From NCBI GenBank assembly GCA_963555925.1, contig CAUVXJ010000006.1:1-64000 (forward strand): a stretch of 64,000 nt of DNA. Direction: 5' to 3'. This document shows, piece by piece, positions 8,879-17,004 of this stretch. Source of the DNA: Protofrankia sp963555925 (GTDB taxonomy: Bacteria > Actinomycetota > Actinomycetes > Frankiales > Frankiaceae). A program made the position numbers and the translations under genes. Below the pieces are notes generated by a model that made no database searches, was not told where the DNA came from, and saw only the letters and a list, made by a program, of their open reading frames with translations. Numbering within the stretch: position 1 is the first letter of the stretch; the number at the start of each line of letters is the position of its first letter.

Positions 8879-10114
8879 ATGGCGACTGAGCCGATGATTT
8901 CTTTTCGGGGTGTCCAGAAGCGTCACCCGGACGGGACCGTCGCTGTTACAAATCTTGACATCGACGTGGCCGAGGGTGATTTCATCTGCCTGCTCGGGCC
9001 GTCCGGGTGCGGCAAGACCACCATCATTAATCTCATCAATAGGATGACCGAGCCGACAGCCGGGGAGATCGTCGTGGCTGGCGAGGATGTTGCCCGCGTG
9101 GATCCGGTCCTGCTGCGCAGGCGCATCGGCCATGTCGCCGCGCGCGTCGGCCTGTTCCCACATCGGACCGTCCGGGCGAACGTCGAATCGGTGCCCAGGC
9201 TGCTGCGCTGGGCGCGGCCGCGGGTTCACGACAGCGGGCAGGAGCTGCTCGAACTGCTTGGGCTTGATCCAGCGGTCGTCGGCGACCGTTACCCGCATGA
9301 ACTTTCCGGCGAGCAACGGCAACGGGCCGGTATTGCCCGCGCACTCGCCGCCGACCCGCTGGTACTGCTGATGGACGAGCCGTGCTCGGCCTTGGACCCG
9401 ATGGCGTGCGAGCGGTTGCGTACCGATCTTCTTCTGTTGCACCGGGATATCGGCAAGACGATCATCTTCGCCACGCCCGACCTGGACGAGGCCGTCCACC
9501 TTGCGGACCGGATCGCGGTGTTCCGCCCCGGTGGCCTTCTTGAGCAGTACGACGCCGTCACCCGCGTCCTGGGAGCGCCGGCCACGCCGTTCGTCGCGGA
9601 TCTCACCGGCTTCGACCGGTCGCTGCGCCGGCTCGCGGTCACCCCGCTGGCGGTGTCCGACACCGAACACCCACCGGTGGTGCGCATGGACACATCCGCG
9701 GCCGAGACACTGCAGGCGATCGCCCGGCATGTGCCGGGCGGGTCCGCTCGTTCCGCTCGTTCCGCTCGTTCCGCTCGTTCCGGTGGGTCCGGCGAGGGCA
9801 GCCGGGTGCGGGTCAGCACTGACGGCGCCGGCTGGGCGGTCGTGGTCGACCCGACGTCCGGGGAAGTGCGCGGGTGGGTTGAGGCCGGGGAGCTGGTCGG
9901 GCATGGTCCGGTCGCGAGCGCGGCAGCGCTGCGTCCGCTCGTCGGTTGGGTGGAGCTCGGCGCCTCTCTCAAGGAAGCGTTCGCCGTGCTCCTGGGCGAC
10001 GACGCCGCCCGCATCGCCGTCTACGATCGGGACGATTACGTCGGCGTACTCACGCCCGCGTCCCTGCATGCGGCCCTGCGCCGTTCCGTCGATGCCGAGC
10101 TGGGCGTCGCTTGA
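8879..10114 (+). CDS. ABC transporter ATP-binding protein, OpuCA/ProV-like, with altered catalytic loops
   Basis: This 411-residue protein has an ABC ATPase domain (residues 1-235) and a C-terminal extension resembling the CBS-type tail of OpuCA. Walker A is GPSGCGKTT (40-48), the signature is LSGEQ (142-146) and Walker B is VLLMDEP (162-168). Two loop residues differ from the family: the Q-loop position in IGHVAARVGLFPH is Ala88 rather than Gln, and the H-loop reads FATPDLDEA, with Pro200 replacing the usual His. A linker of four 9-bp repeats (Ser-Ala-Arg units, 9743-9778) precedes the C-terminal domain. The partner is presumably the divergent permease. ATP binding seems intact; normal hydrolysis is doubtful by inference. 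Confidence 0.8.
   Translation: MATEPMISFRGVQKRHPDGTVAVTNLDIDVAEGDFICLLGPSGCGKTTIINLINRMTEPTAGEIVVAGEDVARVDPVLLRRRIGHVAARVGLFPHRTVRANVESVPRLLRWARPRVHDSGQELLELLGLDPAVVGDRYPHELSGEQRQRAGIARALAADPLVLLMDEPCSALDPMACERLRTDLLLLHRDIGKTIIFATPDLDEAVHLADRIAVFRPGGLLEQYDAVTRVLGAPATPFVADLTGFDRSLRRLAVTPLAVSDTEHPPVVRMDTSAAETLQAIARHVPGGSARSARSARSARSGGSGEGSRVRVSTDGAGWAVVVDPTSGEVRGWVEAGELVGHGPVASAAALRPLVGWVELGASLKEAFAVLLGDDAARIAVYDRDDYVGVLTPASLHAALRRSVDAELGVA
9743..9778 (+). repeat. in-frame tandem repeat, 4 x 9 bp
   Basis: Four perfect copies of TCCGCTCGT encode repeated Ser-Ala-Arg in the interdomain linker of the ABC ATPase. Confidence 0.95.
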
Positions 10115-10115
10115 C

Positions 10116-10220
10116 GCCTCCGGGTGTGCGTGAACGGCATGATCGCGCACCCTTTGGCCGGTCTGGCTGTGTGGGGGCCTCCGGGTGTGCGTGAACGGCA
10201 TGATCGCGCACCCTTTGGCC
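10116..10220. repeat. hairpin doublet A, GGCC/GCGATC family
   Basis: Two near-identical 44-45-bp imperfect palindromes lie at 10116-10159 and 10176-10220 with a 61-bp period. Each runs from GGCCTCCGGGTGTGCG to GATCGCGCACCCTTTGGCC. They sit between the convergent ATPase and purQ genes, where they could act as a bidirectional terminator. In reverse complement the unit matches doublets at 11540-11642 and 56720-56822. Confidence 0.88.
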
Positions 10221-10237
10221 GGCGTACCGGGAGTCGA

Positions 10238-10957
10238 TCAGACGGTGAGAAGGCCGGATACCACCGACTGGAACATTGCCAGGCCGTCCGATCCCGGGCC
10301 GGTCAGCGGCTCGACGGCATGCTCGGGATGTGGCATCAACCCGACAACCGTGCGTGCAGTATTGCAGACGCCGGCTATGTCGGCGACGGATCCGTTCGGG
10401 TTCCCGCCGAGATAGCGGGCAACCACCAGGTCGTCATGTTCGAGCTGGGCCAGTGTCGCAGGGTTCACCACATAGCGGCCTTCGCCGTGTTTCACGGGAA
10501 TAACGACCTCCGCGCCGGTGGTGTATGCCGAGGTCCACGCGGTCGAGGCGTTCTCCACCCGCAGCCGCTGGTCCCGGCAGACGAAATGGAGGCCGACATT
10601 ACGGGTGAGTGCCCCGGGCAGCAGACCGGCCTCGCACAGCACCTGAAATCCGTTGCAGATGCCGAGGACGGGCAACCCGTCACGGGCCGCGGCCACGACC
10701 GCGCCGACCATGGGGGAGAAACGGGCTATCGCCCCGGCGCGCAGGTAGTCGCCGTAGGAGAACCCGCCGGGCAGCACCACCGCGTCCACCGCGGCCAGCT
10801 CGGTGTCACCGTGCCAGAGCGCAACGGCCTCGCCGCCGCTGAGGCCGACCGCTCGAGCGGCGTCCCGGTCATCCAGCGAGCCGGGAAATGTCACCACGCC
10901 GATTCGTCGTGCTACCGAGGACGCCCCGCCAACTGTTTCGTACTGGCCACCGCTCAT
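10238..10957 (-). CDS. purQ: phosphoribosylformylglycinamidine synthase I (PurQ), glutaminase subunit
   Basis: PurQ hydrolyses glutamine and delivers ammonia to PurL. This 239-residue class I glutamine amidotransferase shows the start block RIGVVTFPGSLDDRDAARA, the nucleophile elbow VLGICNGFQ (Cys101) and the distal catalytic pair MPHPEH (His210, Glu212). The start at 10957 gives a 17-residue leader; the GTG of VARRIGVV, 14 codons in, is an alternative. In many actinobacteria purS directly precedes purQ; here the upstream neighbour is an RsbW-like gene and no purS-sized frame fits. Downstream is convergent hairpin doublet A. Confidence 0.94.
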   Translation of the reverse strand: MSGGQYETVGGASSVARRIGVVTFPGSLDDRDAARAVGLSGGEAVALWHGDTELAAVDAVVLPGGFSYGDYLRAGAIARFSPMVGAVVAAARDGLPVLGICNGFQVLCEAGLLPGALTRNVGLHFVCRDQRLRVENASTAWTSAYTTGAEVVIPVKHGEGRYVVNPATLAQLEHDDLVVARYLGGNPNGSVADIAGVCNTARTVVGLMPHPEHAVEPLTGPGSDGLAMFQSVVSGLLTV

Positions 10958-11010
10958 GCGGTCAGCCTACCGGCGATCAAGCGGCGGCCACGCATGCAGG
11001 AGCAGGCCGG

Positions 11011-11487
11011 TCAGGACCCGCAGTGGGCCGGGGCGCGTTCAAGTCGGGTGGCGGGCGCGCTTTCATCCCACTGCAGCAGTTTTTCCAGATGAACCCGGAT
11101 GCCGGGATGCGGACCGTCCACAATGTCGAACTGGACGCTGTCCATGAGTTCGTGCATGACATAGATACCACGGCCGTCTTCGCAGATCGTGTCATCGGCG
11201 GACGCCTCGAGAATCATGGCGTCAATCTGGAAGACGTCGAAGCCACCACCGTTATCCAGCACCTCGATGGCGGCCACCTGGTTGTCGACGTTGACCGAGA
11301 CCTCGTACCAGTCATACGCCTGGGCGTGCTTCAGAACGTTGGCACATGCCTCGGTGAGCGCGAGTTCCACGTCGTCGACGCACTCCTGGTGCGCGCCGAG
11401 AACCTTCAGTGACTGCGTGCACATCCGGCGGACAACAGGAATGGAGATCTCGTCCCGGGGAAGTGACAGCGAAAATTTGATCTCCAT
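11011..11487 (-). CDS. RsbW-like anti-sigma factor / HATPase_c domain protein
   Basis: This 158-residue protein has the GHKL ATPase fold of serine-kinase anti-sigma factors. The N-box is VELALTEACANVLKHA, the G1 region is EVLDNGGGFD and the later glycine loop is EDGRGIYVMHELMD. Such proteins bind a sigma factor and are released by phosphorylating an anti-anti-sigma partner. No sigma factor or STAS partner is visible here. It lies 53 bp upstream of purQ in the same direction. The start at ATG 11487 (MEIKFSLSLPRD) is typical for the family. The partner sigma is unknown. Confidence 0.85.
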   Translation of the reverse strand: MEIKFSLSLPRDEISIPVVRRMCTQSLKVLGAHQECVDDVELALTEACANVLKHAQAYDWYEVSVNVDNQVAAIEVLDNGGGFDVFQIDAMILEASADDTICEDGRGIYVMHELMDSVQFDIVDGPHPGIRVHLEKLLQWDESAPATRLERAPAHCGS

Positions 11488-11818
11488 GTCCGACTTCTAC
11501 CCCGGTGAGTGGCGGTTAACCTGCATCGGCTTCCCGTCCGGCCGAAGGGAGTGCGATCTTGGTTTTTCGCACGCCCGGAGGCGTCTGGTGGGTGGCCTGG
11601 CCGAAGGGAGTGCGATCTTGGTTTTTCGCACGCCCGGAGGCCCGGTCGCGGACGGTGGAGCCTGGTCCGGCATCGGCGGCGCGTAGCAGGGCCGGTACAA
11701 GCGGACGGTCACGTGGGTGGGTTGGCGGGAAGTGTCGGTCGCAGGTATTAGCCTTGCGCGTACCAGCCGTCCATCAACCTGATCCATCAACCTGATCCGT
11801 CAAGCCGAGGAGCACCCG
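11488..11818. promoter_or_regulatory. divergent intergenic region
   Basis: This is the divergent spacer between the RsbW-like gene and the DUF5926 gene. It contains hairpin doublet B and a 13-bp direct repeat (CCATCAACCTGAT) near 11770. A GAGGAG ribosome-binding site lies at 11807-11812. Confidence 0.5.
11540..11642. repeat. hairpin doublet B, GGCC/GCGATC family
   Basis: Two copies lie at 11540-11582 and 11599-11642 with a 59-bp period. Each has GGCCGAAGGGAGTGCGATC, then TTGGTTTTT, then CGCACGCCCGGAGG. This is the same family as doublet A in the opposite orientation. Confidence 0.88.
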
Positions 11819-12904
11819 ATCGCTCGCCGACAGACCGCCCGCCGTCCCGTGCCGTCTCATTCCGGATCTGGCTCGTCCGGATCTGGCTCGTCCGACGAGG
11901 TGGGCCTGGCCGCGTCCGTGGCGGCTCCGGCTGTCTTCGGGACGGACGAGGTAGATGCTCCCGTCGTCGGGCCGCGGTCGCCGTGCCCGTGTGGGTCAGG
12001 GCGCCGGTACAAGGCATGTCATGGCGTGCGGCGGCGGCCCGCGCCCGTCCTGCGTCCCTTTGCCGGCCGGGTTGACGAACCCGATCTGGTGGCTCTGCGT
12101 GAGTTGGTGCCCAGCGCGACCGCCCCGCTAAAGCTCTCCGCCAGCTACCTCGCCGAACATCCTGAACATGGCGACCGTGCGGTTCTGCTCGGCACGATGC
12201 TGCCGCAGGCGGTGCCTGCGATCGTCCGGGAGAACGGCGAGATCCTCCTGGCCATGCAGACGGGCGTGCCCAGCGACGACGCGAGCGTTGACATCGCGCG
12301 GGCGCTGCTCACGGCGCTTGCCGCCGAGTCCGGGGCACCGGTCATCCCCCGGCAGGCAGCGGCGGGCAGCGCCCGCGGCGACGACGGGCGGGCCGGCCCC
12401 ACGCTGCTGGACATCCTCGATCCGGCCCCGCTGGACATCACGGTTCACCCCGGGTTCACCTGGTGGATCCCGCCGTCCGAGGACGGCACCGGTCCTGCTC
12501 CGGAGGTCACCGCCGCACTGGAGCGAGCGAACGCGGCCGTCGTCCCGACCGCCCGGTTGACCTCGGTCGACGCGGCCTACTGGTGCAGTCCGGGGGAACG
12601 GACACATCTGCGGTGGGTTCAGGCGTACGACGAGGAGCCACTACTCGACGCCCTCGCGCGACTGGCCGCCGCTGGTGATCTTACGGTCGGTGCCGGGTCC
12701 CGTTTCGTCGGATCCTTCCGGGCGGACGGTCTGGTCGTTCCGGTCTGGGACCTTGCGCCGGGCGCTGACGCCGACAGCTGCGAGGAACCGGCGACGGAGT
12801 TGCGTGCCCGGTTGGAGCGCGCTGTTGCCGACCGAACTCCGCTGGATGCGTCGCAACGCCGGATGCGTGCCGGCGTTGTGGGTCGGACCCTCACCCTGCG
12901 CTAG
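11819..12904 (+). CDS. DUF5926 family protein with SEC-C motif; possible ATC start
   Basis: This is a roughly 361-residue actinobacterial protein of unknown role. An N-terminal SEC-C zinc motif reads SPCPCGSGRRYKACHG and is followed by a long alpha/beta region (VPSATAPLKLSASYL, HPGFTWWIPP). The nearest conventional start is GTG at 11849, which has no ribosome-binding site. An ideal GAGGAG with 6-nt spacing precedes an in-frame ATC at 11819. Starting there gives the basic N-terminus ARRQTARRPV that is usual in this family. Either ATC is used, or there is an ATG-to-ATC change or sequencing error. The gene ends shortly before a MITE copy. Confidence 0.75.
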   Translation: MARRQTARRPVPSHSGSGSSGSGSSDEVGLAASVAAPAVFGTDEVDAPVVGPRSPCPCGSGRRYKACHGVRRRPAPVLRPFAGRVDEPDLVALRELVPSATAPLKLSASYLAEHPEHGDRAVLLGTMLPQAVPAIVRENGEILLAMQTGVPSDDASVDIARALLTALAAESGAPVIPRQAAAGSARGDDGRAGPTLLDILDPAPLDITVHPGFTWWIPPSEDGTGPAPEVTAALERANAAVVPTARLTSVDAAYWCSPGERTHLRWVQAYDEEPLLDALARLAAAGDLTVGAGSRFVGSFRADGLVVPVWDLAPGADADSCEEPATELRARLERAVADRTPLDASQRRMRAGVVGRTLTLR

Positions 12905-12958
12905 GGTCTGTCTCCCGGATGTTGATGAGTGCATGCGGCGATCCAGGCGGCGAGCCGG

Positions 12959-13166
12959 TAAGAGCGCCCGGCAATAGGGGTGTGGATCAAGGAGCGGGGC
13001 TGGGGCACGNNNNNNNNNNNNNNNNNNNNNNNNNNNNNNNNNNNNNNNNNNNNNNNNNNNNNNNNNNNNNNNNNNNNNNNNNNNNNNNNNNNNNNNNNNN
13101 NNNNNNNNNNNNNNNNNNNCGTGCCCCAGCCCCGCGACGCCGCGCCCCTATTGCCGGGCGCTCTAA
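12959..13166. mobile_element. MITE-like element, copy 1, interrupted by N
   Basis: Both ends are present: left TAAGAGCGCCCGGCAATAGG and right the reverse complement, ending GCCGGGCGCTCTAA. 110 N lie between (13010-13119). Intact copies are about 167 bp, so the N length slightly overestimates the missing part. The flanks GGAGCGGGGCTGGGGCACG and CGTGCCCCAGCCCC form the inner inverted repeat. Confidence 0.85.
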
Positions 13167-13274
13167 GGCGGAGGAGGTCTGGATAGTGGTGTTCTATCCG
13201 GACCGACGACAACGCGGCTGGGCGTCGTCTGGGCGTCGTAGGTGCCAGTGAAGATCGGGGAGACAGACCCTGAT

Positions 13275-14582
13275 ATGCCGCTAGACATGGTTGGCCGGGC
13301 GGGCGCTCCTGGTGAGATGTTCGATGTGGTTGTGATCGGCGCCGGTCCGGCGGGAGCCAGCGCAGCTCGGGCGGCGGCGCGGGCCGGTGTCACCGTCTGC
13401 ATGCTTGAACGGGCCGAGCTACCCAGGTACAAGACCTGTGGCGGCGGCCTGGTCGGTCTTTCGGTCGACCATGCCGGTATCGATCTGTCGGGCCTGGTCC
13501 ACGCGAGCATCGACCAACTCACCATGTCCCTGGACGGCCGGCTGGCGCGGACCAGGCGCCGGCCAGGTCGACCGATGCTGTCAATGGTGATGCGCTCGGA
13601 GTTCGACCGGGCGCTGGTGCACTCGGCCTGCGCCGCCGGTGCGGGCCTGCGGACCGGAGTCCACGTCACCGGTCTGCGCGAAGTAACCGGACCAGTAACC
13701 GGACCAGATGGACCGGACAGCAACGAGGTGCAGGCGGCCACGGCGGTCAGTCAGGCGACGACGGCGGCCACGACCGTCAGGGAGGTCAGGGGGGGCACGG
13801 AGATCAGGCAGACGCGGGATGGTTGCGTCGTGGTGACGGTGCGGGGCGGGCGGGAGATACGCGCCCGGGTCGTCGTCGGCGCAGATGGCGCGTCCGGGCG
13901 GACGGGCGCCCACGTCGGCGTCCGGTGTGATCAGGTGGACGTCGGCCTGGAGGGTGAGTTCCCGGTGAGCGCACCGACCGCACGGCGCTGGGGCGGCCGG
14001 ATGCTGCTCGACTGGGGTCCGGTCCCCGGTTCATACGCCTGGCTGTTCCCGAAGGGCGAGGTGCTCACCGTCGGTGTGATCGGTTCGCGGGCAGACGGCG
14101 ATGCGCTGCGTTCCTACTACGGCGATCTGGTGCGCCGGCTCGGTCTGGATTCGGTGACGCCGCTGCACGACTCCGGGCATCTGACGCGGGTGCGGGCCGC
14201 GGGTTCGCCACTGCGCCGGGGCAGGGTGCTGGTCGCCGGCGACGCGGCGGGTCTGCTCGACCCGTGGACGCGCGAGGGGATCTCGTTCGCGTTGCGTTCG
14301 GGGCGTCTCGCGGGGGAGGCCGCGGCCCGAGCGGCTGTCGGTGATCTGTCCGCGCTCGCAGAGTACCCCAGGCGCGTTGAAGCGGTGCTCGGCCCCGAAA
14401 TGGACGCCGGTCGCGAGGTACAGGCGGTCTATGTACGCCATCCCGGGCTGCTGCACGCGTTGCTGACCTGCATGCCCGGTACCTTCGGACTGTTCGGGCG
14501 GATCGTGGACGGCCGCACCACAGTGGCCAGGCAGCTGCGGCGCCCCGGTGTCCGGGCCGTGACCGAAGCCCTGGCCCGCTGA
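13275..14582 (+). CDS. geranylgeranyl reductase family FAD-dependent oxidoreductase
   Basis: This flavoprotein of about 435 residues has the Rossmann motif DVVVIGAGPAGASAARAA at its N-terminus. The substrate-side motif PRYKTCGGGLVG follows, and a second FAD motif (GRVLVAGDAAGLLDPWTREGI) lies near residue 315. Members saturate isoprenoid chains of menaquinone or lipids, or act as related hydroxylases. There is a low-complexity Thr/Val stretch in the middle. Three starts are possible: GTG 13242, ATG 13275 with GGGGAG upstream, and ATG 13317 right before the Rossmann motif. It lies between two MITE copies that flank it within about 110 and 20 bp. Confidence 0.85.
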   Translation: MPLDMVGRAGAPGEMFDVVVIGAGPAGASAARAAARAGVTVCMLERAELPRYKTCGGGLVGLSVDHAGIDLSGLVHASIDQLTMSLDGRLARTRRRPGRPMLSMVMRSEFDRALVHSACAAGAGLRTGVHVTGLREVTGPVTGPDGPDSNEVQAATAVSQATTAATTVREVRGGTEIRQTRDGCVVVTVRGGREIRARVVVGADGASGRTGAHVGVRCDQVDVGLEGEFPVSAPTARRWGGRMLLDWGPVPGSYAWLFPKGEVLTVGVIGSRADGDALRSYYGDLVRRLGLDSVTPLHDSGHLTRVRAAGSPLRRGRVLVAGDAAGLLDPWTREGISFALRSGRLAGEAAARAAVGDLSALAEYPRRVEAVLGPEMDAGREVQAVYVRHPGLLHALLTCMPGTFGLFGRIVDGRTTVARQLRRPGVRAVTEALAR

Positions 14583-14601
14583 CTGGTGCCCGGACAGGCC
14601 C

Positions 14602-14768
14602 TAAGAGCGACCGGCAATAGGGGGCGCGGCGTCGCGGGGCCGGGGCACGCACCTCGCTGTGTTGTCGTCGGTCGCCACCCGACACCAGGGTGTCTCCCTC
14701 CTCCGCCTCGCGATCTACGTGCCCCAGCCCCGCTCCTTGATCCACGCCCCTATTGCCGGGCGCTCTAA
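14602..14768. mobile_element. MITE-like element, copy 2, complete (167 bp)
   Basis: This is a complete copy with imperfect terminal inverted repeats of about 48 bp. The left end is TAAGAGCGACCGGCAATAGG and the right end is TTAGAGCGCCCGGCAATAGG on the other strand. It has no coding capacity. The right end overlaps the stop codon of the EspI-like gene. It is the best reference for the family in this window. Confidence 0.9.
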
Positions 14769-16801
14769 ACCCCGTGCGGCAACCCGCCGAAACGCTCGGG
14801 ATCCCCACCTGTCAGGGGAGAACCGAACCGTTCAGCGACGGCGCCGGCGATTTCGAGAAACGCCTGCCTCGTCGCCTTTCTCAGCTCTTCTAGCATAATA
14901 CGTCCGCCGATGGCGAGATGCGGATCGTAGGGCACCTGGACGACTCGCCGGGTACGGGCGGCGAAATGCTGTTCGAGCGTGTTCATATCCACCGACTCGC
15001 TATTCGCCGGGAATGTCGAGATGACCGTCACGGCCTCTCGCACCTGGGTGGCGTACCCGTGCGCGTCCAGCCAGTCCAGCGTGGCACTGGCCGACGAACC
15101 GCCATCCGCGCTGGAACTGCTGACAATCACCAGCGTGTCGGCGAGTTTGAGGACCGCGGGCATGGCGCTGTGCAGAATCCCGGTGCCGCAGTCGGTCAGC
15201 AGGATCGAGTAGTGGCGCTGCAGAATGTCGTCGACAGCAAGGTAGTCGGTATCGGCGAACGCCTGCGAGATCTCGGGGTCGTTCGCGGACGCGAGCACAT
15301 CCAGGCGGCTGTCGGCCTGTGACAGGTACCTGCGAACGTCCACATAACGGTGTAGCGAGGCCGCATTGTCGAGTAGATCGCGCACGGTGTTCGTGGTTGT
15401 CCGCGGTACCTTGGCACCGAGCGTCCCGCGGTCGGGGTTCGCGTCGATCGCCACCACGCGGTCCCCACGCAGACTCGCCAGGGTCGATCCGAGGGCCACG
15501 GTCGTGGTGGTCTTGCCGACACCGCCCTTGAGCGACATGACCGCGACCCGGTGGCAGTCGTACAAGGGGGTGCGGATGTGCGCGACCAGGCGCCGATGGC
15601 GGGCCTCGTCGGCGGACGGTCCAGGGTTGATCGCTCCTCCGGACGCCCTGAAGATCAGTTTTCGCCAGCCTCCGGACGCTGTGTCCGGCGCAGCGGGCAG
15701 CAGCGCGCTGGTCATGAGTCTGCCGGGCGCACGGATGACGTCGGCTGCCCCGTCGTGGCCGGACGGCCGGATCTCCGGTGCTGGCGCCGGGTACTCGGTG
15801 CTGGGGTAGGGATTGTCCGGGTAGGCGCCACCTGGGTACGGCACCGGCGGTTGCACAGCGCCAGGATGCGGGGCGCCGATCTTTCCCTCATCCGCGATAC
15901 CGCCGTTCCGGTAGAGCGGCGGGTCTGGGGCGGGCGCCGTTGTGATCGGTGCCGTGGACGATCCCGGCGCCTGTTCGGCCGCCAGCGGCAGCGGGTGCGC
16001 AGACGGTGCGTGCTCGGGTACCGGGATCGGTGCAAGCGAAGGTGGTGGCAGTTGCGGCGGTGCCAGCTGCAGTGGTGACGGTGACGGTTGCGGTGGCGGT
16101 GGCGGGTAGTCCGCCGAGACCGGTGGGCGTGGCGGCACCTCGAACGCGGTGTCCGCGACACCGGCGGAGACTCCGAGCGGATCGGTGGAGTTGAAATCCG
16201 ACGGGTAGGACTCGTCTGGGTAAAGCGGTGTCGGCCGGTGCGTGGCGCCTGCGGATCCCGACCATGGGAAGCCCGGTGCGGATCCCGCCGGATGTACGGA
16301 TCCCGCTGGCGCTCCGGTGGTGCGTCCGTTGCTGTTCTGGCCGCTGCTCGGGCGTTCCTCGTGGCGCAGTGGACTGGCGGACAGCCGAGGTTCGGACGGC
16401 GGCGGGGGCGGAATCGGCGCGACGCGGCTCGGGTAGTCGCCGGGACCTGGGTAGTCGCCGGGAAATGGGTCGCGGCCGAACAGCGGGTCGTAGGTCGACC
16501 TTTCGGTCCACGGCCGGGCGATCGGTGGCACGGCCGGCCGTTCACCCGCAGCGCCCGGCCAGGAGCTCGTGAGCGGGTCGAATACGCGCTCGCCACCAGG
16601 CGGTGGCACCGGTGGTGGGAACTGAGCGGGCCAGGCCTGGAACGAGGAATACGGGTCGTCGTTGTTCGGCTCGGTCGAGCTCGGCGGACGATGGGAATGT
16701 ACCGGCGACGGTATCGACTGGCGCGTGCTGCGATCTTCCGCCGGATTGCGATCGGCGTCAGGCATGTCTGTTCGGGCGTCGATGTCGATGTCTCCGTTCA
16801 T
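14765..16801 (-). CDS. EspI-like ParA/MinD ATPase with long proline-rich N-terminus
   Basis: This 678-residue protein has an N-terminal ~390 residues rich in Pro, Ser and Tyr (repeated YPG, PPPPP and AP motifs). The C-terminal 280 residues are a ParA/MinD ATPase with the deviant Walker A SLKGGVGKTTTTVAL, then DANPDRGTL and ILLTDCGTG. This arrangement matches EspI-like proteins linked to mycobacterial type VII secretion, but no esx genes are in view. The TAG stop (14765-14767) lies in the end of the adjacent MITE, so the original C-terminus may have been trimmed or extended. The ATG at 16801 is the first in frame; start uncertain. Its role, perhaps polar or secretion positioning, is inference. 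Confidence 0.8.
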   Translation of the reverse strand: MNGDIDIDARTDMPDADRNPAEDRSTRQSIPSPVHSHRPPSSTEPNNDDPYSSFQAWPAQFPPPVPPPGGERVFDPLTSSWPGAAGERPAVPPIARPWTERSTYDPLFGRDPFPGDYPGPGDYPSRVAPIPPPPPSEPRLSASPLRHEERPSSGQNSNGRTTGAPAGSVHPAGSAPGFPWSGSAGATHRPTPLYPDESYPSDFNSTDPLGVSAGVADTAFEVPPRPPVSADYPPPPPQPSPSPLQLAPPQLPPPSLAPIPVPEHAPSAHPLPLAAEQAPGSSTAPITTAPAPDPPLYRNGGIADEGKIGAPHPGAVQPPVPYPGGAYPDNPYPSTEYPAPAPEIRPSGHDGAADVIRAPGRLMTSALLPAAPDTASGGWRKLIFRASGGAINPGPSADEARHRRLVAHIRTPLYDCHRVAVMSLKGGVGKTTTTVALGSTLASLRGDRVVAIDANPDRGTLGAKVPRTTTNTVRDLLDNAASLHRYVDVRRYLSQADSRLDVLASANDPEISQAFADTDYLAVDDILQRHYSILLTDCGTGILHSAMPAVLKLADTLVIVSSSSADGGSSASATLDWLDAHGYATQVREAVTVISTFPANSESVDMNTLEQHFAARTRRVVQVPYDPHLAIGGRIMLEELRKATRQAFLEIAGAVAERFGSPLTGGDPERFGGLPHGV

Positions 16802-17004
16802 GCTCCCGCTCAGTCACGACCTCGCTGGAGACCAGTCATTATCAGGCCTCATGTCGGGTTTATCCGGCTTTCAGCCTAGCCGCCGCGGTCCGTCCGGGCG
16901 CTCAGAGTGCGGTAATTTGATCACTGCTTCAGGGTCCGGCGCCACCTGTCCGTCCAGGGCGCCCCACCGCGGCGATTCAGGATTGCATGCCGGGCTCGAC
17001 CTTG

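Noticed and set aside
9743..9778. Repeat array resembling a CRISPR
   Set aside because: Units are 9 bp, contiguous, without spacers, and coding. No array of 24-40-bp repeats with unique spacers exists in the window, nor any cas gene.
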